A DNA stretch of 64,000 bases from Rhizobium sp. NLR16a (GCF_017948245.1 NZ_CP072865.1:2877501-2941500); one strand, 5' to 3'; shown: positions 32,751-41,656, counted from the first letter of the stretch. Translations and numbers: made by a program. Notes: generated by a model from the letters alone, not told the origin.

Positions 32751-32896
32751 CTCGAGGAGCTCCGTTTCCTCAATTCATTCCATGTGGTCGCCATCTGGGG
32801 CGAATTGGTCAGCGCCGGCTTGCCGCTGTCGCTCATCCAACCTCCTGGAAAGTCGATGCCGGATCAATGGACCATTTCGGCCAAAACTCCAATGCC

Positions 32897-32924
32897 AAAA
32901 AACCCCGCCTTCGGTAGGGCGGGG
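32897..32924 (-). terminator. Intrinsic terminator (minus strand)
   Basis: CCCCGCC (32903-32909) pairs with GGCGGGG (32918-32924) with a TTCGG-type loop, followed by six U on the minus strand. It lies 120 nt downstream of the small frame at 33047-33181. Confidence 0.65.
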
Positions 32925-33046
32925 CCAGTTATGGGTTGCGCTGGGCCGCACATCGAAGTGTCGAGAGGCTGCTGTGGAACAAATCTCACCACGGCCTAAG
33001 GTCCTACGACAGCGCTGCCTATTATTGTTCCCGTCCTAAGTTCTTT

Positions 33047-33181
33047 TCATGAGCCTGTCGGCCGACCATGTAATTCCAGCAGTTTTTCGGAGTGCTCCTC
33101 GACCCTCCTGCATGCCTCCCGGCACTGCACTTCCACCGCCGGTAATACATCAAAAGGACGCCCCGATCGTCCTTTGAGCAA
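33047..33181 (-). CDS. Possible small protein or gene fragment
   Basis: 44 residues if TTG 33181-33179 is used (LLKGRSGRPFDVLPAVEVQC, then REACRRVEEHSEKLLELHGR). The open frame extends a little upstream without another start. The helix composition looks coding, and an intrinsic terminator follows at 32897-32924. No ribosome-binding site is clear, so this may be the C-terminal remnant of a broken gene. The rest of 32751-33239 holds nothing else I can support. Confidence 0.35.
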   Translation of the reverse strand: MLKGRSGRPFDVLPAVEVQCREACRRVEEHSEKLLELHGRPTGS

Positions 33182-33239
33182 TGTGGCAAAAGCGCATCGT
33201 CAGGACCAAGCTGTAAGGGTTCGTGTTTGGAGCAGTGCC

Positions 33240-34202
33240 ATGGTGCTGGTCGAATACTGCCTGCACAAGCTTGGAAGCTTTTTTTACAACACTTATTATC
33301 TGAATGGTAAGGCAATGGCGCTCAGTTTCGCCATTTCCATCGGCCTGGTTCTGACGGTTTTCGCGGTGGAGCTCACCTATGTGGGGTTCGGCAGTTCCGG
33401 GTTCCGTCGGGTTTTCTTCGAACGCAGCAAATCCACAATCACCGACATCGTCTATTTCGTCCTTCAGGCGACGGGAATGATTACGTTATTCGCGGCCCTC
33501 GCATCATTTGGTCTGTCCTATGCCATCACCCACGCGGCTCAGGATGCCCCCCACCTGGGCCTTGCCCGGAGGCTGCCTGGCTTGGCACATGTTCTCTTGT
33601 TCCTAGTGCTGTCAGACTTCTTGAGCTATTGGCAGCATCGGTTGATGCACCGGCTGCCCGTACTATGGCGGCTGCACGAATTTCACCACGCAGCCGAAGA
33701 GTTCAACGCGCTGACTTCGTCGCGGGAGCATCCGCTGGAGAAGGCCATAAACATGGCCATTATGGTCGTTCCGGCGCTGCTTATCGGCCTGCCAACGGCC
33801 GAATTCGCCTTCGTGACCATCACCTTTGGCGCCATTGGTCTGGTCAAGCACAGTGCCATTCCGTGGCATGGCTGGTTTGGCAAATACGTGATCCAGTCAC
33901 CACGCGACCACTTCATCCATCACTCCCGAGTGCCGGAACATCACGACAAGAATTTCGCCAATTATTTCCCGATCTGGGATCATTTGTTCGGCACCTATTA
34001 CGAGGGCGATGCAGACGGTGCAAAGCTCGGTCTGGACCGCGACTACTTCAACCAAACCGATCCGTTCCGCGAAACCATCGCCACGGAAATTCGTTTCTTC
34101 CAACGCGCGTGGCAAGCTGCCAAGGCCAAGTGCGGCATAAGCCCCATAAGGGGAAAACCTGCCTCGCCGCGGGGGCTGTCGGGCCACAAACAGCGCCGGT
34201 AG
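33240..34202 (+). CDS. Sterol desaturase / fatty acid hydroxylase superfamily protein
   Basis: 320 residues from ATG 33240 (MVLVEYCLHKLGSFFYNTYY), with GGAG 7 nt upstream; a TTG frame start at 33174 has no such site. Five to six membrane segments are predicted. The di-iron His clusters are complete: HRLMH, HEFHH, then HFIHHSRVPEHHDKNF. It is an integral membrane oxygenase of the FA_hydroxylase family that hydroxylates or desaturates a lipid; the exact substrate cannot be read from sequence. It stands alone, flanked by relic genes and a MITE. Confidence 0.8.
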   Translation: MVLVEYCLHKLGSFFYNTYYLNGKAMALSFAISIGLVLTVFAVELTYVGFGSSGFRRVFFERSKSTITDIVYFVLQATGMITLFAALASFGLSYAITHAAQDAPHLGLARRLPGLAHVLLFLVLSDFLSYWQHRLMHRLPVLWRLHEFHHAAEEFNALTSSREHPLEKAINMAIMVVPALLIGLPTAEFAFVTITFGAIGLVKHSAIPWHGWFGKYVIQSPRDHFIHHSRVPEHHDKNFANYFPIWDHLFGTYYEGDADGAKLGLDRDYFNQTDPFRETIATEIRFFQRAWQAAKAKCGISPIRGKPASPRGLSGHKQRR

Positions 34203-34257
34203 CGCGAAGCTGGCATCGCTCTGTTGTGATAAGCGACAGCTTTCTGGAATCAACGAA

Positions 34258-34616
34258 CTAGAGCTTTTCCGGGTTAGATTGAAGCATTCTGTTGGCTCAA
34301 ACGGAGTCGGATGGTCGACCGGCCGGCGCGCGTCGTAGCCCAGTTCTACGGCCAAGCCGGCCGGTCGATCAGCCGGCCCGTTTCAGCCAACCCTCCCGCA
34401 GATTTGCCTGGCAAATCTGCAAGACCTTGGAATCGCCGGACGCACTTGTCGCTTCGCCCACGGCGAAGCGGTGCGGCCGGTGGGCCGGGCATGCTTCCGC
34501 CAGGATCAAAGGCGATCGGCTCGGACGTACCTGGGGTATGCCCGTCGCCAATCGCCTTCGCCCTGACGAAAACCTGCTCCGGCAGAATGCTTCAATCTAA
34601 CCCGGAAAAGCTCTAG
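34258..34616. mobile_element. MITE-like element with 34-bp inverted ends
   Basis: 34258-34291 and 34583-34616 are perfect inverted repeats. Both ends read CTAGAGCTTTTCCGGG from the outside, so the element can be seen as TIRs starting GAGCTTTTCC flanked by TA, consistent with an IS630/mariner-type target duplication. The 290-bp interior codes for nothing and contains further palindromes: GCAGATTTGCC with GGCAAATCTGC near 34397-34419, and GCTTCGCC/GGCGAAGC. No transposase is present. The rest of the 34203-34775 gap is empty. Confidence 0.75.
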
Positions 34617-34775
34617 CTCCGATTGACAGAAATGACAGCGCGTTTCGACCGTCCTCGATTGGGAAAAGCCGAAGCTTTCCCACTTCGCGCAGCCGGCGAC
34701 ACTGCAATAGTTCTCGATGATCAGTTAGCGCCCGGCGCTGCTGAATGCCCTTATGCCCTTCTCCACGAATAGTGA

Positions 34776-35546
34776 TCATAGCAAACTCGTTTGCACCGGC
34801 TCCCCGGCGTTGCTGACGATGGTCGAACCGTAGGCCTCGCGCGAGATCACCCTGATTGCGTCGTTCGGCAGCGGGCGGGCGAGCGCCTTTGCCTCTTCCC
34901 ACGGGGCGCGCATCCACACGTCGACTTCTTCTTGTGTCAGCAGCAGCACAGGCATCGCCCTTTGATGGATTGGCCGTACAACATCGTTCGGCTCGGTTGT
35001 GAGGAACGCGTAAAGGTCGTCGGTCGTCAATCCGTCCTTGACTTTGCGGACGCTTTGCCACTGCGGAACGTGGACGCCCGCGAAAAACATCAGCGGCTTG
35101 CCTTCGTCACGAGCGAACCAAGCGTTCGGGGTGCTTCCCCCGTCCTGTTTGCTGGCGGGGTCGGGTTCGGCAAAGCTGGTCACCGGCACTATGCAACGGC
35201 TCTGGACACCGAACCATTTCTTCCAGTGGGGAACATTCAGGTTCCGGATGTTGGTAACGCCCTTGTCGGGCTCCATACGGATGAGCATGTCCATGTCGAC
35301 GGGCTTGCCCTTCTGGCGCAACTTCTCTGCCCGAGCCTCGGCCGCCTGCTTTATTACGAAAAATGGCGAGGGAAGACCCCACCTCGCATGGACAAGCTGC
35401 TTGCGGCCATCTGCTGTGTTGCGGACGATCGGGGCCATCTGGTCCGGGTTCATCTGGTAGGCCGGCATCAAGTTGACCAGACTCTCGACGTCTTGGGTCC
35501 ACTTATTGACCCAATCCTTCGCGTCCATCCGGTATAAATTGCACAC
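34776..35546 (-). CDS. yedK: SOS response-associated peptidase (SRAP/YedK)
   Basis: 256 residues from GTG 35546-35544. This start makes Cys the second residue ([20 protein letters not shown]), as required for the catalytic Cys2 that links to abasic sites, and GAGGGAG lies 2-8 nt upstream. Other active-site landmarks are the Asn3, the [14 protein letters not shown] segment carrying the catalytic Glu, and [10 protein letters not shown] with the His. The protein forms covalent crosslinks with abasic sites in single-stranded DNA. The frame is open for 43 codons upstream, part of a broken neighbour. Confidence 0.85.
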   Translation of the reverse strand: MCNLYRMDAKDWVNKWTQDVESLVNLMPAYQMNPDQMAPIVRNTADGRKQLVHARWGLPSPFFVIKQAAEARAEKLRQKGKPVDMDMLIRMEPDKGVTNIRNLNVPHWKKWFGVQSRCIVPVTSFAEPDPASKQDGGSTPNAWFARDEGKPLMFFAGVHVPQWQSVRKVKDGLTTDDLYAFLTTEPNDVVRPIHQRAMPVLLLTQEEVDVWMRAPWEEAKALARPLPNDAIRVISREAYGSTIVSNAGEPVQTSLL

Positions 35547-35801
35547 ATCTCCCTCCCTCGGCGTCCATACGCCATTGTTGTCCACTTCGTTCGCGTCGAT
35601 GAACTGGCCGTTCCAACAATCCCGGAATTGCTCCGCAGCTTCGCGGCTGCCGAAGCAAAAGACAAGATAGCTATCCTACTCGATCGACGCGCTATAGCTC
35701 TTCGATCTGCTGTCCAGTACGAGCGCCGAGGTGATGACCGTGCCTCGATCTCGAACAGAATAGCGGTGTTCGGTGCCTGGCTTATCTCGGCGCGATGCCA
35801 T
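35547..35801 (-). pseudogene. Possible small gene broken by an in-frame TAG
   Basis: From ATG 35801-35799 (GGAG 9 nt upstream) the frame reads MASRRDKPGTEHRYSVRDRG, TVITSALVLDSRSKSYSASIE, then TAG (35678-35676). It continues open as [37 protein letters not shown] up to and into the yedK start in the same frame. The part after the stop looks coding (SYLVFCFxSREAAExFRD) but has no start codon of its own, so a nonsense mutation is likely. Alternatively only the first 41 residues are a real small protein. Confidence 0.4.
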
Positions 35802-35802
35802 C

Positions 35803-36123
35803 CTACAAAACTCCGTCTTCCCAAATTGGCTTTTTGACCGACGTCACTTTGACCAGTCGGCGCACTGGAAGCTTGCCGATTTCAGACCCCCAAATCTGGA
35901 CGACCTTCAGGTTCATGTATTCCCTTCGGTCGCAGAGCTGACAGCGGAACCGGCCGGCCAGGCGATCGAGGCTCACGTCCTTCGTCAGCTTCAGCAGGTC
36001 ACGCGGGAAAAACCGGTAAGTCCTTCGACAGAGCTGGCACGTCACCTCGAGCAATTGATTAGCGTCAGCCGCGTCGCGCAGGCTCCACCCGCGCAACTTC
36101 TTGGAATAGTTCATTTCCGGCAT
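35803..36123 (-). CDS. Zinc-ribbon-like small protein
   Basis: 106 residues from ATG 36123-36121 (MPEMNYSKKLRGWSLRDAAD), two nt after the stop of the preceding gene. Two CxxC pairs (CQLCRRTYRF and CQLCDRREYM) are separated by a basic helix with FPRDLLKLTKDVSLDRLAGR, giving a treble-clef or zinc-ribbon pattern. This family is frequent in rhizobial accessory regions, beside SRAP genes and other small proteins, and is functionally uncharacterised. Nucleic-acid binding is plausible. The next downstream gene starts only one nt after its stop. Confidence 0.7.
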   Translation of the reverse strand: MPEMNYSKKLRGWSLRDAADANQLLEVTCQLCRRTYRFFPRDLLKLTKDVSLDRLAGRFRCQLCDRREYMNLKVVQIWGSEIGKLPVRRLVKVTSVKKPIWEDGVL

Positions 36124-36125
36124 TG

Positions 36126-36596
36126 TCAGTCTCGGCCGTATCTCGGCCGCCACCCGCGCGTGATGCCTCGGCCCATCGCGCCTTCGGTCAGCACTAGCTG
36201 CCAGCGAAGGTAACGGATGTCTGCCAGGAGCGTTCCTATCGCCGCTTGCGCATCGCCTTTGTGATAGGCAAGCACCTCGGCAATCTCATCATCAACAATG
36301 GCTTCGCCGATCGGCTGCTCGCGCATATCCGTGCTCCATACTTTAGTTTTCAGATTGGCGGCCGCCTCGCCCGATGTTCTTATTATGTTCACGCGCGCGA
36401 TGGAGTCAATAATCCTCTGTTTCTTTTCGAGGGCGGCTGACGTCTTGGCGGCGTGGAGGGCCGTTCCGTCCTCTAGGGAAGCTGAGGGGTCACAAGGCAG
36501 CCGAGATGTTTTCCCCGCCAGCACTTGAAAGGCATCGTCCAGCTTCCTGTCGTCCACGAGATAAAATGCGTCCCGCTTTGGCAGTGAAAGAGCCAA
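36126..36596 (-). CDS. Conserved hypothetical protein
   Basis: About 156 residues with a TTG start at 36596 (LALSLPKRDAFYLVDDRKLD); a later GTG is possible, as no strong ribosome-binding site is visible. An N-terminal alpha/beta part precedes the Lys/Arg-rich helix ALEKKQRIIDSIARVNIIRT. The C-terminal half has a recognisable recurring pattern (DAQAAIGTLLADIRYLRWQL, GAMGRGITRGWRP) seen in rhizobial small-protein clusters. It forms a two-gene unit with the zinc-ribbon gene and is divergent from the histidine kinase. Function unknown. Confidence 0.65.
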   Translation of the reverse strand: MALSLPKRDAFYLVDDRKLDDAFQVLAGKTSRLPCDPSASLEDGTALHAAKTSAALEKKQRIIDSIARVNIIRTSGEAAANLKTKVWSTDMREQPIGEAIVDDEIAEVLAYHKGDAQAAIGTLLADIRYLRWQLVLTEGAMGRGITRGWRPRYGRD

Positions 36597-36669
36597 GCGA
36601 CCGCCAGCTTGTGTGATACGGTGCAGCTTATCGACTTCGTGGGCGAGGTTCTACACGAGGAGCTTTGCG

Positions 36670-39018
36670 GTGGCTGACGTACGGGAATTAGAGCTACTCC
36701 TCGCGGACGGCAGGGCTGAGAACGCAGTCTTGCGGGAGAGCGAGGCTAAGTTTCGTGCCGTTTTTGAAACCATGATAGAAGCCTGCTGCATTTTCGAGAT
36801 GATCTATGACGACCTTGGCAGGCCCGTAGACTGGAAGATTCTGGAAGCAAATGCTGCCTACGAAAAACAGAGCGGATTGAAGGATGTCGCAGGCAAGTTG
36901 GCCAGTGAGGTCATGCCTGGAACGGAGGCATATTGGATTGAGACATTTGGCCGGGTGGTTGAAACCGGAGAGGCCGAGCAGATTGAAAGGTGGCACCAAC
37001 CCACCAGACGATGGATCCATAGTTCTACAGCACGCGTCGGCGGCTCTGGAAGCAGGCGCTTGGTCAGCGTTTTCTATGACATCACCGAACGCAAACGCGC
37101 CGAGATCGCCCTGCGCGAAAGCGGGGAGCGGCAGGCATTCCTGCTCGAACTCAGCGATACGCTTCGACCCCTGGCGGACCCGGCAGCGATCCGGCTCGCT
37201 GCCGCAACGGTCCTTGGTCGATATCTCGGCGCAAGCCGCGTCGCCTATGGAGAAGACACTGAGGATGGCGAGAGCTTCGTCGTGTCCCCGAACTACGTCG
37301 ATGGCGCGCCCGACATGGCCGGGACGTTCCGCTACGCTGACTACGGGTCAGACATCCTGGCGGATCTGCGCGCCGGGCATAACCGCATCCAGCCCGACCT
37401 GGCTCAGGACGAAAGGTTGAGCGAAGCGGAGAGAGGAGCTTTCGCCGAGGCGGGCATCGGTGCGTCCCTTGATGTACCGTTGGTAAAGGCGGGAAGACTC
37501 GTCGCCTGGCTGGGGGTCAACTACGCCACGCCGCATGCGTTCACGCCGTACGAGATCCAATTGACTGAGGAAACAGCGGAGCGAACATGGGCGGCCGTCG
37601 AGCGCGCCCGCGCCGAAGCGGCGCTGCGCGAGAGCGAAGAGCGGTTTCAGCAGTTCGCCAACGCCTCCGCAGCAGCGCTGTGGATCCGAGACGCCGAGAC
37701 GCTCGACATGGAATTCGTCAGCCCGGCCATCGCGACAATCTATGGCGCCGAACCCGACACTTTCATCGGCGACATCAGGCGGTGGGCCGCGATGATCGTA
37801 CCTGAGGATCGGGCGACCGCCATGAACCACATCAATCAGGCGCGCCACGGCGAGCCAGCCGTCGATGAATTCCGCATCCGGCGGAACGATGGTTCATTCC
37901 GTTGGATCAGGGACACAGGCTTCCCGCTCTATGACGAGAAGCGCAAGGTGGAGCGCGTTGGCGGCATCGCTGAGGACGTCACCGAGACGAAGATGGCCGT
38001 CCAGCACCAGGGCGTGCTGCTTGCCGAACTGCGGCATCGCGTCAGAAACATCATGGCGATGATCCGATCCACCGTGGTGCGGTCTGCCGACGGCGCTGTC
38101 GACGTCCAGGGCTACCAGACGTCGCTCGCTGGTCGGCTGTTGGCTTTGGCCCGGGTTCAGACATTGCTCACGCGTCAAGCCAATGCCGGCGGATCGCTGC
38201 GCGGTATCCTCGAGAGCGAAATCGGAGCGCAGGCGCATTCCGAAAACCAGTATGAACTGACCGGGCCCGATCTTATGCTCTCCCCCAAGGCCGTCGAAGT
38301 CTTGACCTTGGCGTTCCACGAACTTTCCACCAATGCTTTGAAATACGGCGCCTTGTCGGTCCATGGCGGCAAGGTATCGGTCACGTGGACACCCTTCGAG
38401 AAGCGGGAAAAGCCGTGGCTCGCCATCGACTGGGTGGAGGAAGGCGCGCCATCGCGGCCGCCACCGACCCGCCGCGGTTTCGGCTCCGAATTGATCGAGG
38501 CGAAAATACCCTACGAACTTCGTGGCACAGGCAAAATGTCGATTGAGCCAGGCGGTGCTCACTGCCACATTGAGTTTCCGCTCAGAGAAGCTGAAAGCAT
38601 ACTGGAGACTGACGCCCCGGCGCCAACGCGACTATACGGAGGAACTCTCGACATGACCGGAGCGCCGGACCTCACTGGAAAGACCGTTCTCGTGGTCGAG
38701 GACGACTATTACATCGCATCTGACACGGCGGCAGCATTGCGAGGAGCCGGTGCGGAGGTCTTTGGCCCGTGCCCGACCGAGGAGGACGCGCTGCGGTTTC
38801 TCGATGAAGAGACGCCAACTGCAGTTGTGCTCGACTTGAATCTTGGCGGAGGTGGCCCGCGGTTCGAGATCGCACATAAACTTCTTGAGCGCGGGACGCC
38901 ATTCGTTTTCCTGACGGGGTACAATCCGGATGTGATCCCCGATGAACTGGCTGATGTCGCCAGGCTCCAAAAGCCGTTCACGCTGAGTGATGTCGTCGAG
39001 GCGGTCAGCAAACTGTAG
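36670..39018 (+). CDS. Hybrid HWE-family sensor histidine kinase with receiver
   Basis: 782 residues from GTG 36670 (VADVRELELLLADGRAENAV) with GAGGAG upstream. Domains in order: PAS about 24-140 (ITERKRAE end), GAF about 160-310, PAS about 320-440 (DVTETKMAVQ), HWE kinase about 445-650 and receiver about 670-782. The kinase has the phospho-acceptor His456 in ELRHRVRN, the N-box HELSTNALKYGAL and the HWE-type WVEEG. The receiver has VEDDYYI, acceptor Asp722 in LDLNL, and KPF. No membrane segment is present, so a cytosolic signal is sensed. The receiver may act as a phosphate sink. Confidence 0.85.
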   Translation: MADVRELELLLADGRAENAVLRESEAKFRAVFETMIEACCIFEMIYDDLGRPVDWKILEANAAYEKQSGLKDVAGKLASEVMPGTEAYWIETFGRVVETGEAEQIERWHQPTRRWIHSSTARVGGSGSRRLVSVFYDITERKRAEIALRESGERQAFLLELSDTLRPLADPAAIRLAAATVLGRYLGASRVAYGEDTEDGESFVVSPNYVDGAPDMAGTFRYADYGSDILADLRAGHNRIQPDLAQDERLSEAERGAFAEAGIGASLDVPLVKAGRLVAWLGVNYATPHAFTPYEIQLTEETAERTWAAVERARAEAALRESEERFQQFANASAAALWIRDAETLDMEFVSPAIATIYGAEPDTFIGDIRRWAAMIVPEDRATAMNHINQARHGEPAVDEFRIRRNDGSFRWIRDTGFPLYDEKRKVERVGGIAEDVTETKMAVQHQGVLLAELRHRVRNIMAMIRSTVVRSADGAVDVQGYQTSLAGRLLALARVQTLLTRQANAGGSLRGILESEIGAQAHSENQYELTGPDLMLSPKAVEVLTLAFHELSTNALKYGALSVHGGKVSVTWTPFEKREKPWLAIDWVEEGAPSRPPPTRRGFGSELIEAKIPYELRGTGKMSIEPGGAHCHIEFPLREAESILETDAPAPTRLYGGTLDMTGAPDLTGKTVLVVEDDYYIASDTAAALRGAGAEVFGPCPTEEDALRFLDEETPTAVVLDLNLGGGGPRFEIAHKLLERGTPFVFLTGYNPDVIPDELADVARLQKPFTLSDVVEAVSKL

Positions 39019-39098
39019 GACGAAACCTGTGTCAGCACATGTCTCCTTTTGGCGCGCATTTCTGCCATCTCTGTAACTGCGGGATTAGTCTGCCACCG

Positions 39099-39142
39099 CT
39101 CCACACAAAGTGAGGAAGAACCCGGTTAACTCAACGGCATGA
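39099..39142 (+). repeat. 44-bp direct repeat, left copy
   Basis: Starts CTCCACACAAAGTGAGGAAG and ends CAACGGCATGA. It matches 47678-47721 at 41 of 44 positions. It sits in the 268-bp gap after the kinase gene; the rest of that gap shows no gene. Confidence 0.7.
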
Positions 39143-39286
39143 TGAAGCGTTGCAGCGCAACCCGTGTTTCGCATTTGGTGTGGCTGATCTCGACCTGTCA
39201 TGAAGAAGCGGTCGCTGAAATCGGCATGACTTTCTGAACTTCGCGTCTGCTCATGAACTGTCACCCTGCGGTTCACCTTGATCGCA

Positions 39287-40063
39287 TTAGATGCCGGCGT
39301 ACCACTCGTACCCGCGGTCTTCCCAATAACCGCCCTTTCCGCCCCACAGACCGGCGAAGCTGTCGACCAGTTCGATGCGCATGATGTATTTTGCCTGTTT
39401 GTAACCGAGCTGCCGTTCGACCCTGAGGCGCAAGGGAGCGCCGTGGCCGACGCTGAGGTCCTGGCCGTTCATCTGGTAAGCGAGGATGGTTTGAGGATGA
39501 ACCGCATCGATGAGATCGATGCTCTCGTAGTAGCGGCCACTCCCGTCGAGCGTCTTTTCGAGCTCGTCGGCACAATGTAGCACGACATAACGCGCCGTTG
39601 GCTTGAGCCCGGTCAGACGCAGCAGGCTGGCAAGCGGAACGCCCGTCCATTTGCCGATGGCGCTCCAGCCCTCCACACAGTCATGGCGGGTGATCTGCGT
39701 GCGGGCCGGAAGCGCCTTGAGATCGGCGAGCGAAAACTCTCCAGGCCGATCGACAAGACCGTCGATCTTCAACCGCCAGGCTGCAAATTTGCCGTCCGCC
39801 AGTTCAACGTATTCGTCGCTGTCGGGAGCACTCGTTCCATTCACCCGGAACGACGGGGAAATGTCCTTTTCATCAAACTCGCGCGCCAGGGCATCGCGCC
39901 CCTGAAGCAGTCTCTGCACCGTCATGGTAAGGTGCTCGGCTGAACGAAGGACGTTGGCGACGTCTGCGTTCTGCTCAAGCAGGTCACATCCTGAAAGGGT
40001 CAGCGCGCTGGCGCCAAGTGTGCCGCCAATCAGAAAGCGGCGTCGGGTGAGAAGCTTACTCAT
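39287..40063 (-). CDS. Molybdopterin-dependent oxidoreductase (sulfite-oxidase fold), Tat/lipoprotein
   Basis: 258 residues starting MSKLLTRRRFLIGGTLGASA. The twin-arginine signal TRRRFLIG is combined with a lipobox LSGC (Cys about 26), so the protein is exported folded and may be lipid-anchored. The molybdopterin-ligating Cys is in RHDCVEGWSAIGKWTGVPL, a canonical family motif, and the C-terminal part has NGQDLSVGHGAPLRL and KYIMRIELVD. It overlaps the cytochrome gene by ATGA. It is probably a periplasmic reductase of the YedY/MsrP class; the substrate is unknown. Confidence 0.8.
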   Translation of the reverse strand: MSKLLTRRRFLIGGTLGASALTLSGCDLLEQNADVANVLRSAEHLTMTVQRLLQGRDALAREFDEKDISPSFRVNGTSAPDSDEYVELADGKFAAWRLKIDGLVDRPGEFSLADLKALPARTQITRHDCVEGWSAIGKWTGVPLASLLRLTGLKPTARYVVLHCADELEKTLDGSGRYYESIDLIDAVHPQTILAYQMNGQDLSVGHGAPLRLRVERQLGYKQAKYIMRIELVDSFAGLWGGKGGYWEDRGYEWYAGI

Positions 40064-40938
40064 GACTTAGGGCCTTTTTCCTCGATCGCATAGCGTCCGG
40101 TGATCATCGAGCGGATGTTGTTCCAGGTCCCGGAAAGCACGACCATCGCCACATGGACGATAACGAAGATGACAAGCGCCGATGCTGTGATGAAGTGGAT
40201 CGTGCGCGCGGACTGGCGCCCGCCGAAGATATCGACCAGAGCGGGAATTGCGGCGTCGATCCCGGGCGACATGGTCAGACCCGTGAGGACCATCAGCGGC
40301 AGCAGAATGACAATGACAGCTAGATAAGTGAGCTTTTGAAGCGCATTGTAATGTTTGGCCTCCTCCCCTTCGGGGAAGCGAAGACGGACATGGTCCAGAA
40401 CCTCCCGGGCGAGATGGCGCGGCGAGAGTTGACGGGCCTTCGGCGCCAGGTCTCGCCTGAAATGTCCGTTCAGCAAGCTGAAGCTTAGGTAGAGAATACC
40501 GTTGATGACGAACAGCCAGGCAAAGAAGAAGTGCCAGCGACGTCCCGACGCGAGATCCTGGAAGGATGGGATTGTTGCCCAGGACGGGAAAGCTCGCGCG
40601 GTCGGCTCCCCATCAACATTGGAAACGCCGAGGACGCCGGTCGTGGGAATCTGTAGCCCCGCGACACGCACGAACCCGTTTGGCATGCCGCCTTCATCAT
40701 TGGAGCCGATTGTCAGCACCGCGGGATCGCCGTTCGCGCCGTAATGACCCCAGTAGAGCTCGGGGTGGGCATTGAAGATCTGCAGTCCGCTCAAGAGAAG
40801 GAAGCTCAGGCAGAGAACGTTCAGCCAGTGCGTAAGCCGGGTCACAACGGAGTGGCGGCGGATGAAGATCGTCCGAGGATATTGAACATTGTCATTGGAG
40901 GCGTCTTCGCTCATCTCAGCGTCTTTCGTCTGTGACAT
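40060..40938 (-). CDS. Cytochrome b561-type membrane subunit
   Basis: 292 residues from ATG 40938-40936 (MSQTKDAEMSEDASNDNVQY); a second ATG at 40914 is possible. Heme-ligand His candidates are RRHSVVTRLTHWLNV (near residue 33), WHFFFAWLFV, and the late HFITASALVIFVIVHV. Four to five membrane segments are predicted, with a periplasmic loop (WGHYGANGDPAVLTIGSND) after the first. It would pass quinol electrons to the molybdopterin protein encoded downstream with a 4-nt overlap. Confidence 0.8.
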   Translation of the reverse strand: MSQTKDAEMSEDASNDNVQYPRTIFIRRHSVVTRLTHWLNVLCLSFLLLSGLQIFNAHPELYWGHYGANGDPAVLTIGSNDEGGMPNGFVRVAGLQIPTTGVLGVSNVDGEPTARAFPSWATIPSFQDLASGRRWHFFFAWLFVINGILYLSFSLLNGHFRRDLAPKARQLSPRHLAREVLDHVRLRFPEGEEAKHYNALQKLTYLAVIVILLPLMVLTGLTMSPGIDAAIPALVDIFGGRQSARTIHFITASALVIFVIVHVAMVVLSGTWNNIRSMITGRYAIEEKGPKS

Positions 40939-41023
40939 CTCACGGCTGCAGATCAAGCTGCATCGATCTGTAGTCGCTGGCCGAAGCATTGGGGCGGCTG
41001 CTCCGGCCAGTGACGACGTGGCT

Positions 41024-41650
41024 TTACATGGGGGGAACCACGCCATTCTTGCCGACCACAACCTGATGTGCGATGGGGCCGGCTGCAGATTTCTCGGCGG
41101 TGATGAAGACCACGGCGCCAGGAACGAGATCATCCTTGGTTGCAGCAGCAATGGTCACGACAGGTGTCCCATCCGGAATGGCGATCTTCTTTTCCTTGCC
41201 GTGATAGGTGACAATGACGGTCCGACCATCGACGCCTTTGACGGCATCGGCGACCGTCGCATTGGTCATGCTGCTGTCGGGCTTCAGATCCCAACCGTAG
41301 CTGCCTTCGCCAAGACCCTTCATCGCCGGTGGGAAGATCAGGACTTCGAGCGCGCCATCGCCACCGCTGGCCTTTGGCAAGGATGCGATGCCGACAAAAT
41401 CACCCGGCTTGATGTCGGCGACTTTGGCATCTGCGACGCTTGCCACTTTCCAGTCGTCGGCCAGGGCGACATCGACGGTCTCGCCTTCGCGCGTTTTCAC
41501 CTTGAGCGTGGATCCCGCATAGGTGACGATGCTGCCGCGGACATGGAACGGCGCGGCTTTCTGATCTTCGGCATAGACGGGTGCCGCAAGGGTTGTCACA
41601 GAAAAAATGCTGGTCAGCCCAAGGGCCAAGGCGGGGAACACGTTCTTCAT
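41024..41650 (-). CDS. Secreted DUF5666-type protein
   Basis: 208 residues from ATG 41650-41648 (MKNVFPALALGLTSIFSVTT), with AGGAAGA upstream. A signal peptide is cleaved after PVYA. The mature protein has repeated small beta-barrel units: HVRGSIVTYAGSTLKVKTRE, DIKPGDFVGIASLPK, AVKGVDGRTVIVTYHGKEKK, and PGAVVFITAEKSA, the pattern of DUF5666/OB-like domains. It lies 85 nt upstream of the cytochrome gene, first in the three-gene unit and just behind a TetR-type operator. Confidence 0.75.
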   Translation of the reverse strand: MKNVFPALALGLTSIFSVTTLAAPVYAEDQKAAPFHVRGSIVTYAGSTLKVKTREGETVDVALADDWKVASVADAKVADIKPGDFVGIASLPKASGGDGALEVLIFPPAMKGLGEGSYGWDLKPDSSMTNATVADAVKGVDGRTVIVTYHGKEKKIAIPDGTPVVTIAAATKDDLVPGAVVFITAEKSAAGPIAHQVVVGKNGVVPPM

Positions 41651-41656
41651 TCGATT

